Shown: positions 55,231 through 62,780 of the stretch, one piece after another
Layout of the letters: each line of letters opens with the position of its first letter
Numbering within the stretch: position 1 is the first letter of the stretch
The notes under the pieces: generated by a model
The model's input: only the letters and a program-made list of their open reading frames with translations
Database searches by the model: none
Told to the model about the DNA's origin: nothing
Source of the DNA: Blastocatellia bacterium
Lineage (GTDB): Bacteria > Acidobacteriota > Blastocatellia > UBA7656 > JADIYM01
Assembly: GCA_016705245.1 (NCBI GenBank)
Contig: JADIYM010000004.1
Coordinates: 1 to 64,000, forward strand
Direction of reading: 5' to 3'
Length of the DNA: 64,000 nt
Made by a program: the position numbers and the translations under genes

Positions 55231-55811
55231 GGTCTGCCTCCGTGGGTCACGGCGTCGCCAACGATGAGGTTCAGTGCGGAAATGGGCTCGCGGTACGGGT
55301 TCTCGAGGGTGGCGAAGCGCTTCGCCATCGTCGAGACGACGCGCGACAGGCAATATTCGATCAGCTCGTCGAGCGCCTCTTCGTCGAGAAGTCCGGCGAA
55401 CCGCAGCAGCACGGCGATGTGATCAGGCAGTTCGGAGCCGGCCTCGAAACCGAGCTGGTCGAACGAATCGCGAAGTCGCGCCATCAGTTCGCCGCGCGCA
55501 AAGCTCTCCTCGCCGAAGATGTGGACGCCGGCGTACGGCGCGCACACGGCCGAGATGTCGAAGGTACGAGTGTACCGTTCTTCGAGCACGTCGAGCGGCT
55601 CGTTGAGCGTCCACATGAGAAACGGCGTGAGCAGGTCGGCGGCCTCCGGCCAACGTCGAGCGATCTGTCGCCGGCAGATCATTACGTCCGTCGGAAGAGC
55701 TGCAGTCGGATAGTCGAGCAAGGGAGCCATTGCCACGAGTGCCTGGACGAGCTCGGCCTTCGGCGCACGCAGGCCATCGTCGATTGAAGTGGTTGCGACG
55801 ACCGTGCTCAT
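55227..55811 (-). CDS. narJ: nitrate reductase assembly chaperone NarJ
   Basis: A 194-residue cytosolic TorD/NarJ-type chaperone needed to insert the molybdenum cofactor into NarG before NarGH binds NarI. Typical helical segments are LVQALVAMAPLLDYPTAALP, LEERYTRTFDISAVCAPYAGVHIFGEE and LRDSFDQLGFEAGSELPDHIAVLLRFAG. Both ends overlap neighbours by four bases (ATGA with narH upstream and narI downstream), indicating coupling. Confidence 0.93.
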   Translation of the reverse strand: MSTVVATTSIDDGLRAPKAELVQALVAMAPLLDYPTAALPTDVMICRRQIARRWPEAADLLTPFLMWTLNEPLDVLEERYTRTFDISAVCAPYAGVHIFGEESFARGELMARLRDSFDQLGFEAGSELPDHIAVLLRFAGLLDEEALDELIEYCLSRVVSTMAKRFATLENPYREPISALNLIVGDAVTHGGRP

Positions 55812-57129
55812 GCGCCCCTCCGTGCGATCTGGACGAACCCGAGACCAACCTCGCCCTTGGCGATTGACGGTCCATCGTCGAAGCCGTCGACGTACTCTTC
55901 GTGCCTTCGACTATAGGCACGTTTCCGGCGCTGAAGAGGCTCGCGAGGTATTCGATTGGCATGCGGGCGCGCTCGAGGTCCGTGAAAAACGCATCGCCGT
56001 CGTTTGCGTAGATGCCCGATGCCGAGCGTCCGCTGACGGGTAGCAGGGGCGGCACGTAGAAGAGCATCGGCATCGTGCGGAACTCGACGTGCAGCGGCAG
56101 CGCGAGGCCCCATTCGATGACGTACTTGTAGATCGGCGACTGCTGGGCCGACTCGATGAACTCTTCACTGATGCCGTTGGCGCGCGCGGCAGCGACGACC
56201 TCGGGGTCGTGCGGATCGAGGATCGTGGAGCGTTGCGACTCGACGAGTCCCTCGTTCGGGACCGTCATGGCGTCTGGTACGCGGTCCGCGTCGTAGAGAA
56301 GCACGCCGATGTAGCGGATGCGACCAACGCACGAGTGGAAACACGCGGGCGCCTGGCCGGTCTCGAGGCGCGGGTAGCAGAGGATGCACTTCTCCGATTT
56401 GCCGGTCTGCCAGTTGTAGTAGATCTTCTTGTACGGGCAGGCGGTGACGCAGGCGCGCCATCCGCGGCAGGCTTCCTGGTTGACGAGGACGATGCCGTCC
56501 TCGCCGCGCTTGTAGAGGGCGCCCGACGGGCACGACGCCACGCAGCTCGGATTCGCGCAGTGATTGCAGATGCGCGGCAGGTACATCATCGAGATGCGTT
56601 CGATCTCGAACATCATCTCGCGCTCGGCCTCGGTCAGCTTGTCGAGGTTCGGGTCGTTCTCGGCATAAATCGGCGAGCCCGAAAGATCGTCGTCCCAGTT
56701 CGGGCCGGCCTCGATATCGATGTGCTCGCCAGTGATGAGCGAGATCGGACGGGCGGTCGGCTGGTCGTCACCCTCCGGCGAGTCGAACAGGTCCGAGTAC
56801 GTGTATGTCCACGGCTCGTAGTAGTCCTGAAGGCCCGGCTGGTTCGGGTTGTAGAAGAGCTTCGTGAGCGCCGAGAGCTTGTCCTGGCAGCGCAGCTTCA
56901 GATGCCGCGAGCCTTTGCCTCCGGCTAGCTTCCATCCGCCCTTGTAAGTGTCCTGGTTCTCCCAGAGCGTCGGATAGCCGGTGCCCGGCTTCGTCTCGAC
57001 GTTGTTCCACCACATGTATTCGGCGCCGGCGCGGTCGGTCCAGACGTTCTTGCACGCGATGCTGCACGTGTGGCAGCCGATGCACTTGTCGAGGTGAAAG
57101 ACCATCGCGACGTGGGATCGAACGTTCAT
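55808..57129 (-). CDS. narH: respiratory nitrate reductase beta subunit NarH, frameshift near C-terminus
   Basis: An iron-sulphur electron-transfer subunit of about 440 residues. Four cluster motifs are visible: CIGCHTCSIACKNVW, CNHCANPSCVASCP, CRGWRACVTACP (with the Trp that marks the 3Fe-4S site) and CILCYPRLETGQAPACFHSC. It passes electrons from NarI to NarG. The frame shifts near 55897 after VEGTK; the next frame gives EYVDGFDDGPSIAKGEVGLGF and a TGA at 55808. One lost base explains it. The ATG at 57129 has AGGAG eight bases upstream. The gap to narG is unusually long. Confidence 0.93.
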
Positions 57130-57549
57130 CTCGGTGGCTCCTGATGTGGCATTGTCGAATGACCGAATCCTCGGACGACGCAATGGAAGCGGCGGTCGGG
57201 AAAGCGCCGGAGGCGCGAAAGAACCTGAGCCCACGGCGCAAGCCGTGGGACTGTCCCGGAAGCAGCGGCCGAGCGCCGGAGGCGCGAAACAACGCTCACG
57301 GTGACGGCTTCACCCATAGGCCAGGCACCGAGCGGGGTGTTTCGCGCCTCCGGCGCTCTACCGAAGTTCGAACGAGGACCCATAGCTTGCGCTATGGGCT
57401 CAGGTTCTTTCGCGCCTCCGGCGCTGAGGAGGAAGCTCGCGCCCCTGGCGACAGGGAGGCCGTTCACGATTCTTCTGCTCCAGAAGATTCGCGCACCTTT
57501 CAGCCAAGGGTTGGATTTGATGTCAGGGAGGTACACTCGCTGATTCCCC
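57130..57549. other. 420-bp narG-narH gap filled by nested palindromes
   Basis: narGHJI genes usually abut, but here 420 bases separate narG from narH. No gene is supported inside. Nested inverted repeats cover 57203-57425 (see that entry), and the narH ribosome site lies at the narH end. Confidence 0.75.
57203..57425. repeat. nested palindromes inside the nar operon
   Basis: An outer 30-bp perfect inverted repeat (57203-57232 and 57396-57425) begins AGCGCCGGAGGCGCGAAAGA. Inside it lies a 19-bp perfect pair (57272-57290 and 57339-57357) sharing AGCGCCGGAGGCGCGAAAC. Two small hairpins also occur: CCCACGGC/GCCGTGGG (57230-57249) and CCCATAGC/GCTATGGG (57379-57398). The folded RNA would be a multi-stem structure between narG and narH. 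Confidence 0.9.
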
Positions 57550-60500
57550 TTAGAACTCGACCTTGTCCATCTTGCGGACGATGACGTAGGTGTCGCGGTT
57601 GACACCCGTCGGTCCCCAATAATTGAAGGCGTAGGTGAACTGCGCGTATCCGCCGATCATGAAGAGCGGCTTCAGGCGCACGCGCGTCAGGCTGTTGTGG
57701 CCGCCAGCTCGTCGCGCGCCGCGGCCGGGTGATTTCGGCACCGACAGCGTCCGCTCCGTCGCGTGATAGATCATTCCCATTCCGCGAGGCAGCCGGGCGC
57801 TGACGCACGCGCGTGTGCACACGACGCCGTGGTCGTTGATGACCTCGACCCAGTCGTTGTCCTCGATGCCGATCATCGCGGCGTCCTTGTCGTTCATCCA
57901 GAACGGCTCGATGCCGCGCGAGAGGGTCTCCATCCGGAGTGTGTCGCCGAACGTGGAGTGGATGTGCCACTTGCCGTGCGGTGTCAGGTAGTTGAGAACG
58001 AGCGAATTGTGACCGGACGAAGTCTTCTCGAGGTCGCGCATCGTGCGGGCCTCGGGACGCGGCTTGTGCGTCGGCAGGTGCTCGCCAAACGCGCGGTACG
58101 TCTCGTGGTCCAGATACAGGTGCTGGCGACCGGTAAGGGTCCGCCACGGGATCAGCTCTTCGACGTTCTGCGCGTACGAGGTGTAGGCGCGTCCGTCGTT
58201 CGTGATTCCGGTCCAGTATGGCGTCGTCAGCACGCGTCGCGGCTGGTTGATGATGTCCTCGAACGTCATCCGGATGGCGCGTGTATAGGCCGCGAGGTGC
58301 GTGTGGTCGATGCCGGTCTTCTTCGACTCGGCCTCGTAGCCCCGGTAGGCGAGCTCGCCATTCGTCTCGGCGGCGAACGCGAGGATCGCGTTGCAGACGT
58401 CGACATCCTTGCTGAGGGACGGGTACGTCGTGTCGTTCCACGTCTCGACCGGCCGGCTCATCATGTATTCGTCATAGACGTCGTCGATGTCGTAGTGCGT
58501 GCCATGGACGGCAAGTCCCTTGTCGCGGTAGTTGCGCCCGAGTGAAATGAACCGTTTGTAGAGGTCGCGGTAGTTGCGCGTCACGACCGTCATTCCCGGC
58601 ATCGTCTTGCCCGGAATGGCTTCGCACTCTCCACGCGACCAGTCCTTCACGGTCGGCTGCGCCATTTCGGCGGGCGTGTCGTGCTGAAGCGGCGAGATGA
58701 CGATGTCTTTGACCGGCTCGGGCAGGTAGCGGTCGGCGAGCCGTGCGGTCTCGCGCGCGATCTCCTTGAAGATGTCCCAGTCGTTGCGCGCTTCCCAGCA
58801 CGGAGGAACGGCGGCTTGCAACGGATGGATGAACGTGTGCATGTCCGTCGAGTTGAGGTCGTTCTTCTCGTAGTAGGTCGCCGCCGGCAGGACGATGTCG
58901 GAGTAGAGCGCCGACGAGTCCATCCGGAAGTTCAGGTCCACCACCAGGTCGAACTTTCCGCACTCGACGTCATCGCGCCATTCGACGTCCACGATGTCCT
59001 GCTTGGCGACCTCCGCCGCGATCGTGTTCGTGTGCGTGCCGAGGTAGTGCTTGAGGAAATACTCGTGGCCCTTGGCCGACGACAGCAGCGCGTTTCCGCG
59101 CCAGATGTACCAGACGCGCGGGAACGAGCTCGGTGCATCCGGGTCCTCCATCGAGAACTTGAGGGTGCGGTTCTTCAGGCGTTCGACGGTGTGCTTGACG
59201 ATCTCGGCATCGGTCGATGCGCCGGCGCGTTCGGCGTCGCGCACGACGTCGAGGCTGCTCGTGGTGAACTGCGGATAGCAGGGAAGCCAGCCGTTCCGGA
59301 CGGCGAGCAATTGCTTGTCGGCCGTATGGCCGGTCGCCATGGCGTGACCGTCGTCGGCGACGGCGCAGACCTCAGAGAACTTCCTGTCGTAGCGCCACTG
59401 GTCCGAGTGGATATAGTGGAACGACGGCGAGTTCATCAGCCGCGGCGGGCCGCCCCAGTCAGTGGCGAACGCGATTGGCGCCCACGCGGCCATCGGCGCT
59501 AGCTTCTCCTGTCCGACGTAGTGGTTCAGACCACCGCCGTTAACGCCGACACAGCCGGTGAGGATGAGCGTCGTGATCGCGGACCGATAGATGAGGTTGT
59601 TGTGGTACCAGTGATTGACGCCGGCACCGATGATGATCGAGCACTTGCCGCGGCTCTTCTCGGCGGTCTTCGCCCATTGACGGGCGAAGCGGATGACGTC
59701 GGTCGCGCGCACGCCCGTGAACTGTTCCTGCCAGGCCGGTGTGAACGGCAGACGATCGTCTTCGTAGCCGGTTGGCCACTCGCCCTCGAGCGAGTCGAGC
59801 CGGCGAACGCCGTATTGCGCGAACATCAGCTCCATCGCGGTCGTGACCTGGACGGGGCCGTCGGCGGTCTCGACCGTCATCGTCGGCACCGAGCGCGTCC
59901 GGAAGACGGACGACGTGCCGTCGGTGAAGTCCGAGAAAAGCACGGGCACTGAGTTCGCGCCGTCGAGCGTGAGAGCCGGATCGATCGCGACGCCGTCGGC
60001 GTCCTCGAGCTTCAGGTTCCAGCGGCCCTTCTGCGACTGCCAGCGGTGGCCGACGGTGCCCTGCGGCATGCGGAGCTTTCCGGAAGCCGCATCGAGCATG
60101 AAAAGCTTCCACTCGGCGTTTTCTTCACCGGAGTGTGCGGCGATGTCCGATGCGCGCAGCAGCCGCCCCGGCCGGTATTTGCCGTCGCCGGCCTCTTCGA
60201 GCATCACAACGAACGGCGCATCGCTGTATTTCTTCAGATAGTCGTGGAAATAGGGGACCGATCGGTCGACGAAGGCTTCCTTGAGAATGACGTGGCTGAC
60301 GGCCATCCAGTAGGCCGCGTCCTGCCCCTGGTTGAGCGGCACCCACTCGTCGGCGATCTTCGACGTCATGCTGAAGTCCGGCGAAAAGACGACGACCTTC
60401 GTGCCCTTGTGGCGGGCCTCGACGAGGAAGTGCGCGTCGGGGGTCCGCGTCATCAGGACGTTCGAGCCGACGACGGCGATGAACTTCGAGTTGAACCAGT

Positions 60501-61179
60501 CGGCGCTCTCGGCGACGTCCGTTTGCTCGCCCCATATCTCGGGAGACGCGGGCGGCAAGTCGCAGTACCAGTCGTAGAAAGACATCGAAACGCCGCCCAT
60601 CAGCTGCATCAGCCGGGAGCCGGCGGCGTAGCTCACCATCGACATCGCCGGAATCGGCGAGAATCCGACGATGCGGTCAGGGCCGTGCTCCTTGACGGTC
60701 GAGATGTTCGCGGCGGCCATGAGCTCGTTGACCTCGGGCCAGGAGACGCGCCGGAATCCGCCCTTGCCGCGGGCGCGGTGGTAGCGCTTCCGCGATTCGG
60801 GATTGGTGACGACCGACTTCCACGCGGCGACGGGATCGTCGACGTGCTCGCGCTTCGCATCGCGCCAGAGGTCGAGGAGGGCGCCGCGCATGTATGGGTA
60901 CTTCACGCGCAGCGGGCTGTAGACGTACCAGCTGTACGAGATGCCCCGCTGGCAGCCGCGCGGCTCGTAGGGCGGCAGCTCACGGTCGAGGATCGGATAA
61001 TCGAGCGCCTGCATCTCCCACGTCACGATTCCGTTCTTGACGTAGATGTTCCAGCTGCACGACCCCGTGCAATTCACGCCGTGGGTGCTGCGCACGATCT
61101 TGTCGTAGGACCACCGGTTTCGGTAGAAGTCCTCCCACTTGCGCTGCTCGGGTGCGAAGATGTCCTTAATCCAGGCCAT
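57550..61179 (-). CDS. narG: respiratory nitrate reductase alpha subunit NarG
   Basis: A 1209-residue molybdenum enzyme that reduces nitrate to nitrite. The N-terminal FS0 site is HGVNCTGSCSWNIYVKNG plus the later Cys in PRGCQRG. The Mo-ligand Asp lies in YCDLPPASPEIWGEQTDV. Further landmarks are IIIGAGVNHWYHNN, FRMDSSALYSDIVLPAATYYEKND and GHNSLTRVRLKPLFMIGGYAQFTYAFNYWGP. No twin-arginine signal is present, so it faces the cytoplasm as in the NarGHI type. The ATG at 61179 has GAGGAGA upstream and overlaps the end of the cytochrome c gene by 14 bases. Confidence 0.96.
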   Translation of the reverse strand: MAWIKDIFAPEQRKWEDFYRNRWSYDKIVRSTHGVNCTGSCSWNIYVKNGIVTWEMQALDYPILDRELPPYEPRGCQRGISYSWYVYSPLRVKYPYMRGALLDLWRDAKREHVDDPVAAWKSVVTNPESRKRYHRARGKGGFRRVSWPEVNELMAAANISTVKEHGPDRIVGFSPIPAMSMVSYAAGSRLMQLMGGVSMSFYDWYCDLPPASPEIWGEQTDVAESADWFNSKFIAVVGSNVLMTRTPDAHFLVEARHKGTKVVVFSPDFSMTSKIADEWVPLNQGQDAAYWMAVSHVILKEAFVDRSVPYFHDYLKKYSDAPFVVMLEEAGDGKYRPGRLLRASDIAAHSGEENAEWKLFMLDAASGKLRMPQGTVGHRWQSQKGRWNLKLEDADGVAIDPALTLDGANSVPVLFSDFTDGTSSVFRTRSVPTMTVETADGPVQVTTAMELMFAQYGVRRLDSLEGEWPTGYEDDRLPFTPAWQEQFTGVRATDVIRFARQWAKTAEKSRGKCSIIIGAGVNHWYHNNLIYRSAITTLILTGCVGVNGGGLNHYVGQEKLAPMAAWAPIAFATDWGGPPRLMNSPSFHYIHSDQWRYDRKFSEVCAVADDGHAMATGHTADKQLLAVRNGWLPCYPQFTTSSLDVVRDAERAGASTDAEIVKHTVERLKNRTLKFSMEDPDAPSSFPRVWYIWRGNALLSSAKGHEYFLKHYLGTHTNTIAAEVAKQDIVDVEWRDDVECGKFDLVVDLNFRMDSSALYSDIVLPAATYYEKNDLNSTDMHTFIHPLQAAVPPCWEARNDWDIFKEIARETARLADRYLPEPVKDIVISPLQHDTPAEMAQPTVKDWSRGECEAIPGKTMPGMTVVTRNYRDLYKRFISLGRNYRDKGLAVHGTHYDIDDVYDEYMMSRPVETWNDTTYPSLSKDVDVCNAILAFAAETNGELAYRGYEAESKKTGIDHTHLAAYTRAIRMTFEDIINQPRRVLTTPYWTGITNDGRAYTSYAQNVEELIPWRTLTGRQHLYLDHETYRAFGEHLPTHKPRPEARTMRDLEKTSSGHNSLVLNYLTPHGKWHIHSTFGDTLRMETLSRGIEPFWMNDKDAAMIGIEDNDWVEVINDHGVVCTRACVSARLPRGMGMIYHATERTLSVPKSPGRGARRAGGHNSLTRVRLKPLFMIGGYAQFTYAFNYWGPTGVNRDTYVIVRKMDKVEF

Positions 61180-62116
61180 CGCGTCGTCTCCTCAGAAGTT
61201 GCTGCCGGACGCTCATTCGTCGTCCGCCGTAAACCAGACCGAGTGCCACGAAGAGCACGGCGGCGCCGATCGCTCCCGCGAGTGGCACGCGTGTCGAAGT
61301 CGTTGTCGTCGCGGGTTGAAGCGATCCCAGGTACGCCGTCAGGTGGATTGCTTCCTGCTTGGTGACCGGATGGTTGCGATAGGCGGCGGTCATCACCTTG
61401 AAGCTCGTCTTCTCGATCGCCGACTGCAGCGGAGTCTCACCGAGCTTGGCGTGAACGCCGTCGAGTGGGAGGGCAAGATTGCCGCCGCTTCCAGAGACCG
61501 CGTGACACGCGACGCAGGCCATGCCGCCACCGGAGAGCTGCGTGCGGCCCGTGAAGAGTGCCTCGCCGATAGCCGGTGACGGCGGATCGAATGACGCGGC
61601 CGTGGCCTTGGCGAATCGCTCCTGCTCCGCGGCAAGCCGGTCGCGAACGTCCGTGGACTTCAGGAAGTCGCGCAGGACGACGATGTCCTCGTTCGCCAGC
61701 GGGCCAACCTTCACCTCCATGGCCTTGATGCCTTTGTCGAGGTCGGGCGCTTGCCACGTTGCGGCCTCGTTGAGATCAGGTCCCGTGAGCTTGCCCTTGC
61801 CGACGGTGTGGCAGCCGGCGCACTTCTGAAGGAAGAGCTTCGCCGCCGGATCGCCTTCCGTTGCAACAGGAGCAACGGTTGGGACTGTCACCGCTGAGGC
61901 CGCCGGAGCCGCCGGCGCCTCAGGCTGCCCGGCAGGACCGCCGTTTGTCACCGGCGGGGCCGAGGCGTTCGAAACAGCCGGCGTCGGGGCCGGTGATTGG
62001 CCAGGCGCTGCGCCAGTCTGCCCGGATGCCGTGAAAGCCCCGAGCGCCGCGACAGCGAGGAGCGCCGCGATCTTTGCGGACCTTGCGCGGGACGATGGTT
62101 GGTGGCTCGTTTGCAC
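61166..62116 (-). CDS. dihaem cytochrome c (NarC-like), membrane anchored
   Basis: About 316 residues. A signal segment (IAALLAVAALGAFTASG) and an Ala/Pro-rich linker precede two haem motifs, CAGCH and CVACH, each in its own class-I-like domain. A C-terminal helix (PLAGAIGAAVLFVALGLVYGG) anchors it. The GTG start at 62116 has GGAGG just upstream. It is the first gene of the nar operon, as a dihaem cytochrome is in Thermus nar clusters. A CRP/FNR-type palindrome lies at 62178-62193. It probably accepts electrons from the quinol module or feeds NarI. Confidence 0.85.
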   Translation of the reverse strand: MQTSHQPSSRARSAKIAALLAVAALGAFTASGQTGAAPGQSPAPTPAVSNASAPPVTNGGPAGQPEAPAAPAASAVTVPTVAPVATEGDPAAKLFLQKCAGCHTVGKGKLTGPDLNEAATWQAPDLDKGIKAMEVKVGPLANEDIVVLRDFLKSTDVRDRLAAEQERFAKATAASFDPPSPAIGEALFTGRTQLSGGGMACVACHAVSGSGGNLALPLDGVHAKLGETPLQSAIEKTSFKVMTAAYRNHPVTKQEAIHLTAYLGSLQPATTTTSTRVPLAGAIGAAVLFVALGLVYGGRRMSVRQQLLRRRRDGLD

Positions 62117-62177
62117 TGTACCTCCGCGTGAGCAACTGATGTCGGGATCCAACCTAGGCGCTTCGACGACGGAGCGC

Positions 62178-62193
62178 TGTGACAAGAATCACA
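62178..62193 (-). promoter_or_regulatory. CRP/FNR-type operator for the nar operon
   Basis: TGTGACAAGAATCACA is a perfect TGTGA-N6-TCACA palindrome. Its centre (62185.5) lies 41.5 bases upstream of a start point near 62144 if TAGGTT (62156-62151, minus strand) is the -10, the class II activator position. A Crp/Fnr-family regulator responding to low oxygen or nitrogen oxides is expected; its identity is inference. Confidence 0.75.
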
Positions 62194-62480
62194 AGCTGGT
62201 CCAAGGCTGACGTGAACCCTTTGTCTGAGCCCGATTGGCACGTGCCGTGCCAGAGCGCGCGGTTCGAAGTCTGCGGGTGCATTGGCGTCGTCAGGGGGCG
62301 GCGACCGGGAGTACTCCGTTACCGTCGCCGAGATCGTGGTGACCTTCCGATCGTGCCCAGGCGCGGCGCTTTTCCCCGTGACTGCGTTCTTTTACGCACC
62401 GCCGCATCCGCTAATCCTGCAGAACCCAACTGACCCGGGGGTGTGCGGGAGTCATTTCGACGCGCGAAGGAGGACCGGAT

Positions 62481-62594
62481 CCCCGAGCGCGAGCGACGGG
62501 CCGGCCTCTCACGTGAACCGATTTCGGGCCCACAGATGCTCTTTCAGTCGTGGAAGTCCGCGTTGGACGGCCGGCCCCTCGCTCACGCTCGGGG
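62481..62594. repeat. 26-bp inverted repeat in nar divergent region
   Basis: Arms 62481-62506 (CCCCGAGCGCGAGCGACGGG...) and 62569-62594 (...CCTCGCTCACGCTCGGGG) match at 24 of 26 positions, with a 62-base loop. The words CTCGCTCACGCTCGGGG recall the other GCTCGC-rich repeats but form a separate family. Confidence 0.8.
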
Positions 62595-62711
62595 TTCTGT
62601 CCAGCGCCGGAAGTGCTTGACGCGCGATGCCTTTCCTCCGACAGGCTCCCAAGGCACGGAGTTTGCCGTGTCGCAGCATTCGAAAGTCCCAACTCCGTTA
62701 GATTGAAGGCT

Positions 62712-62727
62712 TGTGACATTCGTCACA
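62712..62727 (+). promoter_or_regulatory. CRP/FNR-type operator for narK
   Basis: TGTGACATTCGTCACA is a perfect TGTGA-N6-TCACA palindrome, 54 bases before the narK ATG. With TCTAGA (62747-62752) as a -10, the centre would be about 40-42 bases upstream of the start point, the same geometry as for the divergent operon. Confidence 0.75.
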
Positions 62728-62780
62728 GACTCGAAAGACGGCCGGTTCTAGATTCACGACGATTCCCCAAGGAGGCCCGC

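Larger units (their letters stand above)
62117..62780. other. 664-bp divergent regulatory region of the nar cluster
   Basis: The region between the minus-strand nar operon and plus-strand narK holds two perfect TGTGA-N6-TCACA palindromes at either end, a long inverted repeat (62481-62594) in the middle, and the narK ribosome site. No gene is supported. Confidence 0.7.

Noticed and set aside
62281..62620. Small genes in the nar divergent region
   Set aside because: Open frames there overlap the inverted repeat, lack ribosome sites and have no protein-like pattern.
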